Assembly (NCBI GenBank): GCA_034769895.1
Contig: CM068372.1
Coordinates: 236,114,843-236,178,842, forward strand
Direction of reading: 5' to 3'
DNA length: 64,000 bases
From: Magicicada septendecula
Taxonomy: Eukaryota > Arthropoda > Insecta > Hemiptera > Cicadidae
This document shows positions 36,185 to 48,419 of the stretch, one piece after another. Made by a program: the position numbers and the translations under genes. Under the pieces are notes generated by a model. The model had not been told where the DNA came from. It searched no databases and saw only the letters and a list, made by a program, of their open reading frames with translations. Numbering within the stretch: the first letter of the stretch is position 1; the number at the start of each line of letters is the position of its first letter.

Positions 36185-37295
36185 ACTGGTTCAGGCTATA
36201 AGGTAAAACTTTTACGTTTTTACCCATAAAAAACGTGTGTTCCGAGCCGGTAGTGATTTAATTATATTTAGTTAAAAATTGATGTTAAATTACGTCAAAT
36301 ACAATCAGAAATCAAACAACAACAAAATCAGAGGGGGTCTGACCTTCCATTTAAAGCTGGTTCAGAACTAGTATGAATATTCTTACGAGTCAGAATACAT
36401 TACTCACGAGGAGTCTTATATAAATAAAAGGATACAGATTGCTCGGAATATACTTCTGCTGGAGTCAGGGATAAGAGAAAACAAGTTAAAGAAACAGACA
36501 TGTAGAGGAAAGAGAATAGATAGAGAGCAGAATAGATAAAGTACGTAACAAACGTTGCAGCGGTAGTAACATAAATTTTGTACACACCGTCAGAAATACC
36601 AACAAATGTTTGTGATTCAAAATAAACAGAATTTAACCAAAGCATCGAACTGAACAGTAACCAATAAAATCAAAATACTGTTTGCACGAAAACCTTGGCA
36701 ACCTTTCAACCACAAACGTTACCGGAGACCACGAGTGCGGTATCAATAAATATGTACTGTATTATTGCTGCACGGTATTAAACATGCCAACGCACGCGCG
36801 CGCGTAGAAATTGAATTCTATACCTCACGGTTAGCACTGCCGACTAGCAGTCAATACATAAATAAAAACACAAGAGTGCTTCACATTCGTAATATGCTAA
36901 CACGTTCATTCGGTCGCGGAACATACACCAGCGTTAGAGTGTGGGAACGCGGCCAGCAGGAATTTCAAGACCAGTCAGAGTTGTAGTAATGTAGGCCAAC
37001 TCGTACATTATTATTTTAAGGGCACAAGACGATAGCTTAACACAAACAAAAGGTGAAACTTCCCTGCCGACTAGTCAAACACAATTCCAACTAATATATA
37101 ATAATTATCATAATAATATGCAACAAAAACTGATTCATTATTGTGCTCTGTTGAACGAGCAAAACGAGTTCTCAGTTTAACTCGACCGTTTGGCACTGTC
37201 TGTCTCACGACAAAACTTTCGAACCCATCAACCGAGTTCCTTAACACTCGACACGTACGAGCGTACTTTAATCCCACAGCTCCCTCTTGGTTTTT
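36185..37295. other. Intergenic DNA
   Basis: No recognised coding sequence. A short alternating CG run (CGCACGCGCGCGCG) lies at about 36791. Confidence 0.45.
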
Positions 37296-38170
37296 GAGAT
37301 TTATCCCTCAAAAAATTGAGGGGCGGCATGCAAAAATGTGAAGGGTCAAAACTGATAAAAAACGTAAAACCAAATCAGGTATCAAATAAAAACGTAACTT
37401 TAACCAGAATTTCAATGTAGTGTTAATTTTCGATTATTTCAAAATTTTAGCACACTAGGGTCCAACTCTAAGGTGGGTCAAAATCTAATAGGCAGTGAAA
37501 CGTTTGCGATTCTGACGATCACTTTTTCCAGCCTGTTGTTCCAGTCTGATCGGACGTTCTGGCGCGGACGGTAGCGTTGTATGTGAGCGTGTTTGTCGGT
37601 TACCAAGCACGTGTTTTCATCAAATTGTAAAAGCTTGACCGTGTATGAAACATACGAAGCGTATTCGGCAGTTATTAAAGCGGGAAGTTTATTTGCATGG
37701 TAATGGAATGTTTGATATTCCGCTTCCCCCAGCTACAGAAGTGTTCTCTTTACATACTGGTCGTAGTGTTTTCATTTGGTACGGACCTAAGAATATTACG
37801 AAATTGTAGAGCATGAGTGACATAGTAAACCGATACAAATATAGACAGAAATAAATATATTTTTCTAAAGTTCGCATCAGGAAATAATTTCCTGATGTAC
37901 TGATCTTGTCCTAATTTAGTCAGTCTGTTGTTATTTTGTAAATACTTTTCATTAATTTGACATGTAAATGGTTTCAGTGTTTACTATGACAATTTTTTTA
38001 ACTTTCCGGGCATCAAGGGCCACAAATGTAACTCAAAATTTAAAAAAAGAGTAAAAAACCTATGCGTGGGGTCAAGTTGAGGAGATTTATAAAAAATATA
38101 AACTCGGTACCTTTAATAATTTAAATCTCAGAAGACTCCTTGAAAATATTAGATACGCCTCAAAAAGTCT
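37296..38170 (+). repeat. Dispersed repeat family A, copy 2
   Basis: Matches the minus strand of 3685-4330: the block at 38100-38122 equals 3789-3767 with one difference, and 37300-37400 aligns loosely to 4280-4180. Between the matching blocks (about 37500-37900) lies unrelated sequence with an open stretch reading MKHTKRIRQLLKREVYLHGN, of unknown origin, so this copy may carry an insertion or be a longer version. Confidence 0.55.
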
Positions 38171-38507
38171 GTACCCTGTTTTCAAAAAAAATGTATGTAT
38201 TGTTATCAGTTATCCATATTTTTGAAAAATATTGGATGAACGATATACACAGATGTCTATGGAATCACACATAAATTAAAAGTAAGACTAAATTATTTGT
38301 CATTTAGACATTATGGATACAAATTTAATTAAAATATCGGTATGGCGAACCATACATGACTTCCATGTTCTAAGATGTATATTTAAAATCATTTTTGAAA
38401 TGAAATTTTTCCATAGAAACTACTTCTTCCTACTTCTTGCTTCCGCCTCAACCACGGTACTGTGGTCACTAACGTATACCACCTCACGTTAACGCACTCG
38501 ATTTTCA
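38171..38507. other. Intergenic DNA
   Basis: Nothing recognised. Confidence 0.4.
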
Positions 38508-38532
38508 CTGACGATGGCACTGCCGAAACGTC
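38508..38532 (+). ncRNA. Hammerhead-ribozyme-like core (putative)
   Basis: CTGACGA (38508-38514), one extra T, GGC-ACT-GCC stem-loop (38516-38524), GAAA (38525-38528), then CGTC. Same order and same one-base insertion as the motifs at 36160 and 45503. No element coding sequence is recognised beside this one. Confidence 0.3.
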
Positions 38533-38779
38533 TGGTTTTGCAGAAAACATTGTACCACGGCCAAAAAGCCTGGGAAGGAATTTGGGAACGAACTACTTCT
38601 GTGTTGCCGATAACGTAGTACACATATAAAAAATTATCCCCTCCCCATCAACTATCATTCTCATTTATAGAAAATTACCTCTCCCCCTTCAACTACCCTT
38701 TTAATTTATAGATATTTCATCTACTTTTCTACAGTAGATTATTCTGACCTTCTTTCAGGATACTTTATTTATCAAAATT

Positions 38780-38956
38780 AAGTACTTTACTCCTCTTGTT
38801 AAAACCTAAAACGTTGCAGGTAAACTACACCTTCCCGTTAACCAATCTTCACCAAAATCAATAGGTCTTGAGTCCTCTATAACTCAGGCACATATGCAAA
38901 AAAATATTTGATTCTGTCTGAATTTGGGGCAGTTATCGTTTGCCATAGAAAAAATT

Positions 38957-39024
<68 letters not shown>

Positions 39025-39138
39025 CGAAAAATGGCTGTTCTTCATGTTTTGAGGGTAGTACAAGAAGAATCAGCCCTTATCTCAACATGATTTTTTTCGC
39101 CATCACCATACTTCCATTTCCTTATGAAACATGGAAGT
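38780..39138 (+). repeat. Dispersed repeat family B, copy 2, with expanded (CA)n
   Basis: Same orientation and order of words as 11068-11383. The internal CA stretch has grown to a pure run at 38958-39022 (about 32 units), which also makes the copy longer. Confidence 0.75.
38958..39022. repeat. (CA)n microsatellite
   Basis: About 32 pure CA units inside repeat family B. Confidence 0.95.
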
Positions 39139-39381
39139 CAAAACACTGCAGTAGTTTCGAAAGTTGCTGGTTTTTGTGTAATCGTATATTTCAATAGTGT
39201 TATATTACTACCAAAAAAAAAAAATTGTAAAGTAATCGGGGTTTTCGTAAATGCATATCGTGGAACACAGCGAGCGAATTCTGCAGTTCAGGAAACATCC
39301 TAGTATCAGTGTATCAGATAGAGGCAGGTGACGGACCAGGTGTCGGACACTGGTACGGTTAATACAGTACTATAAATATTA

Positions 39382-39944
39382 TACGAGGTTTGATCAACAA
39401 GTTCATGCAGTTCTTGTTTATTTAAAAAATTATGCCTTCACTCATCAACACTTATACTGCCCTCTTCAAAGTGTTCTCACTCGAATGTAACACAATTAAG
39501 CCAGCCGTTTTGCAGTCTTCAAAATATTTCAAGATTGCACTTTTGGTACAGTCTTGAGGTCGCTTAGCGATTTTCGTTTTACGTTTTCAACGGTCGCGAA
39601 ACGTTGTCCTTTCGTTGAAATTATCACTATTGGGAGGAGGAAAGACTCCATTGGGACACATCTGGTGAATACGATAGTTGCCGTGTCTTCCAGCTGGAAG
39701 ATAAATCAAGCTGGAAGGTAGATTTCAGACGGTGGGCAGGATTCAGAAGATCGCAACGAGACAACTAATGAAGATCACGAAAGAGGACTTTCCACAGTGT
39801 TTCGACAAGCGGACGAAACAGTGGGAGAAGTACGTGAAGTACTAAGAGGCGATGTGTTTGAAGAGAGCTAAGACCCCATTCTAGAAGTATGCTATTTTTT
39901 CTCAAAATATTACAAGTTTGGGTATTTTTCGGACAGACCTCGTA
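39382..39944. mobile_element. Composite mariner relic with two outward-facing 3' ends
   Basis: The left end TACGAGGTTTGATCAACAAG and the right end (complement) TACGAGGTCTGTCCGAAAAA are mariner-type termini that share only the first eight bases. From the left end inward the minus strand reads GQRFATVENVKRKSLSDLKT, a mariner C-terminus. From about 39690 to the right end the plus strand reads RFQTVGRIQKIATRQLM then KITKEDFPQCFDKRTKQWEK, another mariner C-terminus of a different family. Two 3' halves are therefore joined head to head. Neither half has a DNA-binding domain, and stops are frequent. Confidence 0.65.
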
Positions 39945-41582
39945 TTCCGCTGATTACAACAAATCATTTAAAATACAACTGACAAAACAGTTAATTCTCG
40001 TAGTAATATACTATGAAATGAACGAAATTCTAGGTATTTAGCACACGCACAGACACTCTGGAAAACGAGCCAATACGAAACAAAATTGCCGGCGTAGAAA
40101 ATTCTCGACAGGCCGGGCACATCATTCACAACAGGTGACGAATATTTCACGTCCGAAAAGTATGAAAAACAAGACTCCACCCTCCAAAACAAAACAAAAT
40201 AGTTAGCATCGTCTGTTCTTAATACGTCGCCCGCCGCTCTGAATAGAATAATTACAAAGTATCAAAAATAAAATTAATTAAACACGATGAGCATCACAAA
40301 GTTTATATATACGGTGTTCAAAGCGGGGCCTTACCTGCAAAGTGGGGGCGATGCACCTGCAAAGATATGACCTTCCTCAACCTGCAACAAACGTACTGTA
40401 TTTACTAAGCGAATATACGCATAAATCAAATATTCACACAGACAAACAAACAGAATGAAATAAACGTTCCTCGTGTCAACAACAGCATGTGCAAGTGACA
40501 GACAGTTTGTGCGTGCGGACGCAATAATTTACTGCACAAGTTTTATACGTACGCCATAAATATGAAGCGCCGCTCACCTGTATATAAACACCAGCAAACA
40601 TATTATCCGTTACCCGCCAATTTATGACAAGTATTATTAAAACTCAGTTTTATTACACGTCACCACACGGATGCAGTTACATCAAATTCACGGTTACTGT
40701 TTTTACGACCATACTTTGACGTGGTTAGCGTAACAATTTTGAAAACTTGTGGCCTCTCGGAACCTTTTCAAAACTTTTTTTCTTTTTACGGCACCCCTGA
40801 ATTCTATTAGTATCAGTTTAACTCTTATAATAAAGCCGTCAATGACTGAAGAAGATGCAATTATTATGTAAAAAATGAAGCCTTTTTAATGTGGTCTGAA
40901 AAGTCTGTTTGTCTGTCAAAGTTCAGACACACTGCTTTTTACGCATCCCTCCTTCTACAGGGGCAAGTAGAGCGCACCGCTTATGCGATCTTCGATACCC
41001 AGGGAGTATGTTGTGTGTGTTTGTTTAGGCCAGAGACGACCGCTGTATTATTGTCCCAAACGATAACGGTGGGCAAGCAGACCGAATCGTAACCGTGACT
41101 CGATCCCATGACCGTAGCACACCCGTTGCGATTATGAATCGCTAACACTGCCGGCCGACGCCACTGTAGTCTGAAAGTTTACAATTTTTTTTACATACAC
41201 AAAATTTTCCTGTCTAACCAATGTTCCATTTACTTTTATTTAGGCGCAGAGATTCCTCAGCCGAAGACTATAATTGTACTGTGCATGAACTAAATTCAGT
41301 CTGCACTTTACACGTTGTAAAAACAGTCATCTGCAAACATACCTGTTTACAATATTTCTAACTTAATATTTTAAACTTCTATGATATACTGTACTTTGAA
41401 AATCACTGGGTAAATAGGACTACGTTGCAACAGATTCTTTACACTTTGTACTTCGGGAAAGCAGTCAAGAGTTGCCGTGGTTTCTAACACGCACTCACAT
41501 TCGAATCCGGCCAGAGGTAGCGAATAACCAATTAATCAAAAGACAGAGTCAACATTAAAAAAAAGCTACCGCTTTGTCCCAC
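39945..41582. other. Intergenic DNA, nothing recognised
   Basis: Both strands read. No domain, paired ends or array seen. Confidence 0.45.
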
Positions 41583-42188
41583 GATAGTAAATTTACTAAC
41601 TTCAGCATGACATCTTATTGAAAATGAATCCAAACAAGACACAGTTAGAGTTAGCAAGAAAAGTGATAGTAAATTTAATAACTTATTATGACATTTTAGT
41701 GAAAATGAATCTAAAACAAGACACACGGTACAGATGTGTTAGCAGGAAAAGTGATAGTACATTTGTTAACGTCAACATGACATTTTATTGAAAACAACGG
41801 TAAACAAGACGGTTCAGATCATCGAGCTACACTAGTTAAGATCGATGGTTAAGATACATGGATGTGTTAGTAAGAAAAGTGATAGTAAATTCATTAACTC
41901 CAACCACATATTTTATTGAAAACGAATTCATACAAGACACAGTTAAGGTGCAGATGTGTTAGCAGGAAAAGTGATAGTACATTTATTAACGTCAACATGA
42001 CATTTTATTGAAAACAACGCTAAACAAAACAGTTAAGATAATCGATCTACACGACTTAAGATCGATGGTTAAGGTACATGGATGTGTTAGCAAGAAAAGT
42101 GACAGTAAATTCATTATGTAACTCCAACCACATATTTTATTGAAAACGAATCCATACACGACACCGTTACGGTACATGGATTGTTAGC
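41583..42188. repeat. Minisatellite array with alternating short and long units
   Basis: Six units each starting GATAGTA or GACAGTA: 41583-41664 (82 bp), 41665-41752 (88), 41753-41880 (128), 41881-41972 (92), 41973-42100 (128) and 42101-42188 (88). Shared core includes ACATTTTATTGAAAA and GTTAGCA(A/G)GAAAAGT. The long units carry an extra ~36-bp block with GATCGA(T/G)GGTTAAG. Units 3+4 and 5+6 form two copies of a ~220-bp higher-order repeat that are closer to each other than to units 1 and 2. Confidence 0.9.
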
Positions 42189-43227
42189 AGTAATAGTCAT
42201 ATAATATCATATCGGACAATCAAATTACATTGCTGGAACTAATACCCAAACCCAAGGATTACGCATCTGATTATTTTATTTTTTAATAATCAGTACGCCT
42301 ACATCGTTTTATACAAGGTTTGGTACCGTTATTCTAATATTTTCCCGTAGATTTTGACAGGGATAAAACATTTTATGAGTCTTTTGAATCTTATTAGCAA
42401 TTGGTAAGTTGTGTAAAAGGATACACTATGATGTGGGTCATGCCGCCGAGGCCCGATCTAATTCGCTGCCTTCACACAAGCGCGCGTGTGTTAGTGTGCT
42501 CGTCCTTCTGCCCAGCCATCTTCAGACAGTGAACAGAATTATATATATATAGATATAATTTACGTATCCCTACTTTTACTATTTGCTTCGTGCATTTTCT
42601 TGTAAATTTTAATGGAGTCCTTCTAGAGCGACAATAAGATATCATTTTTCTACAATATCGCCCGCTACAGCCTACATGTCTTTTTTAACTAAGAGTTCGT
42701 TTTCATTCATCGTTTGTAGTAAGTCTTAACGCTATTACTGACCAACAAACCTCACACCATATGTCTAGCTTTTTCTGTCGCGTTAGGGGGTAATTTGGAG
42801 CACGTATGGGGTGTTGCACATAACTATGATACCATCAGGCCTATTTGAAAACACAAGTAGCCTATTGTTATGTTACTTTTTTTATTACATGCTCTTTATG
42901 TTTACGTACGTGCTTCGTGTAACAGCTGACGGTACTCATGTCCCGTATCACAACTTTTCTTAACTTCTTTCAAACACACAGTCTGTTAACGAGCTTTAAA
43001 GTTTTCAACGACCGTTTCACTAGCATCGTACTCAATTCGTTTCTTAACGTTTGTTACTGAACATACGAATGCCATGCCTTCTTGATAAATGTCTGATGTC
43101 AGAATGCACGTTATAATAGCTTAAAAGTTAAATATACGCGACTTCTCGAGATATTTTTCATCTGTACTGTATGAACTGCAGCCGGGTACAGAGCATACTT
43201 TGCCTTGAATAAAATCTTTAAGAGTTC
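42189..43227. other. Intergenic DNA
   Basis: No recognised coding sequence; a short TATATATATA run lies at about 42541. Confidence 0.45.
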
Positions 43228-43595
43228 AGGTTGTATAAGACCTTAATTAGGAGTATTATACACTACAAAACTAATTAGGGGGACCCAACATATGAAAATG
43301 GGATATGGCGACGGAGAAAAAATAGAAAATTGTATGCAGCATATGAAGATCTTAGCACTACCTCCTTCATTAAGATACGTACAAAGAGTGAAGGTAGCTG
43401 GGTCATGTCCTGAGAATGGAAGCTGTACAACGGTTCTCCTGGTGGAGTGAGTCCTACGAGTCGGTGGAGAGAGTGTCCTGAGGGATCTCAAGCAGCTGAG
43501 GTTAAACATCTCCGTATGGATGGACGGCGGTGGTCGAGCAGGCCAGGGGCAGCTACATGTGTCTGTTGCATCATGAAGAAGAAGATGATTTTATA
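43228..43595 (+). pseudogene. LINE C-terminal relic with short GAA tail
   Basis: Plus strand: a TLIRSIIHY remnant of the RT thumb near 43238, then IWRRRKNRKLYAAYEDLS and FIKIRTK, and after a frame change VKVAG and HVLRMEA, i.e. the W-R-x-R-x-N-x-EL-Y...IK...GH-x-x-RM tail of RTE-like LINEs. The expected stretch between thumb and tail is missing. It ends in a short GAAGAAGAAGATG tail at about 43575. Dead copy, 5'-truncated and internally deleted. Confidence 0.65.
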
Positions 43596-44965
43596 ATTTT
43601 ATTTGCTGTTTGCCTTCTGTATTTTCTGTCTGTTCTGGTTAGTTTGTTTTTATTTGCGAAACAATTTCAGACAATTTCGGAACAACTACAATAGGTTTTA
43701 TATATTTTCATACATACCTTTTTTTATAGTGACTTTTACACAAAAATCATAATGACCATAGAAAAAAATTTTCTGAACCAGAACCCGAAGAAATGTATAC
43801 GCATTTATTGTGAGTACACACTTTATTATCGGACTTCCTTTAACAAACGCTTTATAGTGTAATGACTAAACCAGAAGACTCCCTAACCGCACAAAAATAC
43901 CTAACTGCACAAAGATCTGCAATTAATTTAACCAACGATTTTAATGCTCGATAATTTTACGGAGCTTTGTAAAACGGGTGATCTCCCATTAAATCCCTAA
44001 CAGGTGATTTTATGGCAGTTAAATCCTTATGAATGTAGGTGAAACTGAGTATTAGTTCGTCAGTCCGTTAATAAGCCACACAGCTGTAGTTGAAAACAAC
44101 CAAAATTGGCATTCTTATAGTCGCATGTAATTATAATATCAGGCATAAGCTACGGATAAACGGAACGATAGCTAAGGCTTCCGCAAGGAATCGACAAACC
44201 AGCGAGCACACTCTGACCTTGTAGTAAATCGTTAACTGTTTATCTGTATGAATGCACCTACACTACTCTATTCACTCACACCACATGTATTCAAAGCGAC
44301 CGTGAACTCTTTCGAAGAACAAAACAGAAAAAAAGGAAAACAAACCAAAATTAAAAAATGAACGGCGATGAAGAAGCAATGATGTCAAAGAATAACAATA
44401 ACGTGAACAAGATGATATAAGGCTGCATTAAAGAAGACGTGGTTGTTGTATAATGGAGAAAATAACAATATGGATTTCGCTGCAGCGACTTTACAGTAAT
44501 TCGCAAATTCGAAGTGGACCCGGATCTATTAATCGATAACACGCGCATCAGCTCGGGCTGTTATCCCTCCGTGTGTAAGCTCCTGGGCTCCTTGAAGACT
44601 CACTACTTCAGACTTGCATATCGTTCACTTTCGAATCCAAGCAAATACACCTCTTGTAGCGTAAACCTAAACATATGCTTTTATTTTTATTTATTTTAAC
44701 TGTTGCAAATAAATAAAATATAGACTATCATTTATACTGCCTGCCCTTTAGGCCGATCTCAGAGCAGACAGGGCTCCACGAAAAAACCAAGTGGTGACAC
44801 CTGGACCCGGAGGCGTTAAGACAAGATCTGTGCAGTTCGGATATTTTCGTGTGACTTCTAATCCACAGTGGAAAGTACAATTTATAAGTCAAATTATCCA
44901 TTTCAACATGCGTATGACGTCGCGTGCACAGAACGGCAGTGTAGTAGTGTAGTACAATGAATGTA
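43596..44965. other. Intergenic DNA, nothing recognised
   Basis: No coding or repeat structure seen. Confidence 0.45.
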
Positions 44966-45053
44966 TACCAAACGTTTCGCTCACTCTACGATAAGACATC
45001 CTCAATCAACAGGCAGAGGGCGCCCTAACGCAGAGTAAGCGAAACGTTTGGTA
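44966..45053. repeat. 22-bp-arm inverted repeat (hairpin)
   Basis: Arms 44966-44987 and 45032-45053 (TACCAAACGTTTCGCT...) pair with one mismatch around a 44-nt loop that is GC-richer than its surroundings. The GCGAAACG word at the arm resembles the ends of the hammerhead-like loci in this window. Confidence 0.8.
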
Positions 45054-45415
45054 TTAATGAAACGCGTGTTGGGCAAATACTGGATTTTATCAATTACAAT
45101 AAAATCCACAAAAGCTTACTAGTAAGATTAAATACATGAAAATAACATCTTGTCACGAATATTTTTAGATGATATGTGATTACTCTGATTACGGTTCGGG
45201 CGGATGACGTGATACGAGATAGCGTGATCTCTGATACAATATACAGGCCACACACACACACACGCACACGGGCGTAAATACAGCATAAACTTTAAGTTGA
45301 AAAGTTACGTGATAATAATAGTAACAGCTATTACATAAAGTTCCAGCAAAAGAAGAAAATAGAAAATAAATGGAGATGTAGGCCTATATAAGGAAAACCA
45401 AACTACGCTAAGATG

Positions 45416-45582
45416 CCAACTTTGTCACTACTTATTGCCACAATGTCAAATACTTCGTTCTTGACGAGGCCTTTCGGTGTCTCCACCATCTTCGTTTAAG
45501 ACCTGAAGATGGTGGAGACACCGAAAGGCCTCGTCAAGAACGAAGTATTTAGCAGTATGGCAATAAGTAGTGACAAAGTTGG
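45416..45582. repeat. 78-bp-arm inverted repeat with 11-nt loop
   Basis: Arms 45416-45493 and 45505-45582 pair with about four mismatches, all in one 7-bp patch. The plus strand starting just inside the loop reads CTGAAGA (45503-45509), T, GGTG-GAGA-CACC (45511-45522), GAAA (45523-45526): a hammerhead-like core. Because the arms are inverted copies, the opposite strand carries a version lacking the first C and T. It looks like two inverted terminal fragments of one element. Confidence 0.85.
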
Positions 45583-48419
45583 TGTTAAGATGGCTGCTAA
45601 TAAAACTAACAAAACTGGCTACGCTGAAATGAATTAGGCCCAGCGTCATCTAAATCACTGCAACGGTAAGTAAAAAATGTTCTCCGAACGGGACGTAATC
45701 AGGCTGCACAAACGTAATACATCACGATGTAACACAAAGAAGAGAATCATGGTATCTTCCAGTTAACTAAAAACCGTATTAAAAAAAAAACTATGTAATA
45801 GAAGTGGAAAGTGCAAAAACAACGAGGCTTGGTGGCCTCAAGACAGGAGATTCTTACTACGATAAAAATTGCATAAATAATTTTGTACGTCAACGCGTTG
45901 CGCCAAACAAAGATGTTCACATCCATCAGGGCGCTCTATATAAACAGCTACGGTTTGAGCTGCTACATTGTGCTGTCATATTTTCGTAAAGTAAAATATC
46001 AGCGCTGTGTACAAACACAGGGGTGAGCGCGAGTAAGAAGCGCTCGTTGATATAACGCGGAATGGGGGATGGCTCGTGTGTGTTTTGGACGGCAGAATGT
46101 ACGTGGATAGACAGGCGGGCACGAGATACGGCTGAGGGAAAGAAAACTATATTGAATTTAAACAATTACTGTATCCCTCTGTGTGTACGGTTTGCCAGTT
46201 TTCGCTAGGCAAATGTTAACCGAGATGAAACAATAACAGAACTCGCGGTCAGTTTGTTTTATAATCCACCAATCGCAAACACAGACGCGCGCGCGCGCGC
46301 CCGGTAAGACTATGTATTACTGTTTTCCTACACCTAACAGTACTGTAAAAACAGAACAGCTGTGCAGACAATATTACATGTCAGTACAAGGTGAAACTAA
46401 ATTCTTACATCGCATCGCACTGCAGTATATCTGGGAATGTAATGTTTTATCGAACACACCCTGCTCACAAGACGTACAACCAGCAGGAGCGATCCGTGTT
46501 GAATCTGTCACTCATCACGGCACTATTGGTCTCCGTTTTTACAGTAAACCCTCCCTTAACCTACATAAGTGGCAGACTCGATTACGGACGAGCACAAACG
46601 TCACACGCCACTCGAAAGGATAACCTCCCATTACAAACAAAAAAAATAACAACAATACGACAGAATTTTGAACTGTTCCAAATAAATTTAAAAAAATATT
46701 TCTACAATGGCCCAACACTGTCACATATGTTTGGTCCGTAATATGAAGTTACACTACGGCTGATAATTTCTTTTTTTTGTTTCATAAAAATAGTGTAAAG
46801 TTTGAATGTTTTTTCTTGTACAAAGAAATATAAAATTGGTCAGAAAAATAGTTCTTCACTCTACGTGGACTTTGAGCTGTATGTTTTTCTTTTGAAATAA
46901 CAGCTGGCTCATACGCCGACCGTATTTATTAAGCTTACTTCTCATGCCAGAACTCTCCTCGCGGTAGTACAGTACATTTCTTGGAACCAAAATTTTGGAT
47001 TGTTGTGCCCAGCACATTCCACGTTATGATTTTATATTTGTAAATGAGGATTCTACTCATACTCAAACTTTTAGTGCAATTATGCTAATGTATGTAAATT
47101 ATTAAATTATTCAATTACTTTAAATATTTATCAAATCAATATAATTACGCAAATATATTATTCTGACAATTTACTGGGTGATTGAGTGTATTCACTGTTA
47201 ATTAGCATAATTATTGAGACTCTTTAATTATCATTGTAAGCAATAAGACAGAATTTATTGAAACATGACAAATTAATTATTTGAGGTTGATTGCAATAAT
47301 GAACGCAAGATATACATAACGCAGTAAATACTTATTTATTACACATTATTGAATAAATAAATTCTTGATATACAAATGAAATTATGTCCTGTAAATACAT
47401 TCAAACAAAACGTGTAATAACATAAATCATAATAATATTCATTTCGTTGTTCCCTGAAAACAAGACATACAATGCTATAAAATATAACATACAATAATAT
47501 AAATATGCATAAACAATAAACAATCAAATATACTTCATCCTAAGCTAAATGCGTTCATTAATGCCCTCAGATGAGTGACTTTACTATTTAACATTATTAT
47601 TTTTTTTTTTACGATTTATATAGATTTTCTCGGGGTGTAGCTCTTTGAAAAGAGACAGAGCAGTAGTAAGTATTAACTACTATTAAGAACATAAGGACTT
47701 AACTTGGAAAAGCATATCCACAATTCCATCGGTGTCGTATCCTATCCGTTGATGGTTCCATGTACGTGGTTACTGCTGTTGATGGATGCGCACTGACACT
47801 TTAACTCGTGATAATCGCCACTCGCGTTCTGTGTAGCGTGATGTCGGAGTTATCCGCTTGGAACAAGTGTCTTTACAGTTTTATGTAGTAAAATGCAATC
47901 ATTATTATTGGTGTAGTTTGATTACGTGTTTACTGTAAGCGTGATTCAGGTAGCTAGATACTTTTGTCTACCTTGGGCGTGATGCGCGCTATGTATGCAC
48001 TAGTGTTCATGAGTGTTAATCCACTTAGTTCATGTGCTCAAAATTAGAATGATTATGATTGGATAATGTTTCATAATGTCTGAGATTGTCGCACAATGTT
48101 CTACTGTCGAAATGTTAATTCACTCGTAATGCTTAATATGCATGCCGAACGTATTCTAAAGTTTCTCGTACACACTTGACATTTTTAACGATGTTTATGT
48201 ACATTCGCACTGCGTGTTACTGCGGTAAGTTCGGTAACTTGGATGATCTATCGAACACAACGTTTTGTAAGACTGTGATTGAATTGAAAATGTCTAAGTT
48301 CGACTAATACCGAGACTTGGTTATAACTGCGTCACAGACTGACTAACTGATTTAAAATTTGAGTAAGTCGGAGTAAGAACTGAGTAAAACTACTACAACT
48401 ATTACTCTTACTACTTAGC
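45583..48419. other. Intergenic DNA, nothing recognised
   Basis: A short alternating GC run lies at about 46286-46302; very AT-rich from 47.0 to 47.6 kb. No coding sequence recognised. Confidence 0.45.

Noticed and set aside
38908-39090. Open frame with a Thr-His repeat
   Set aside because: Produced by the (CA)n microsatellite within repeat family B.
41480-41520. ATTCGAATCC, resembling a tRNA B box
   Set aside because: No A box, acceptor stem or anticodon arm can be laid out around it.
41583-42188. Possible CRISPR array because of regular repeats
   Set aside because: Units are adjacent and full-length homologous, without unique spacers; this is a minisatellite in animal DNA.
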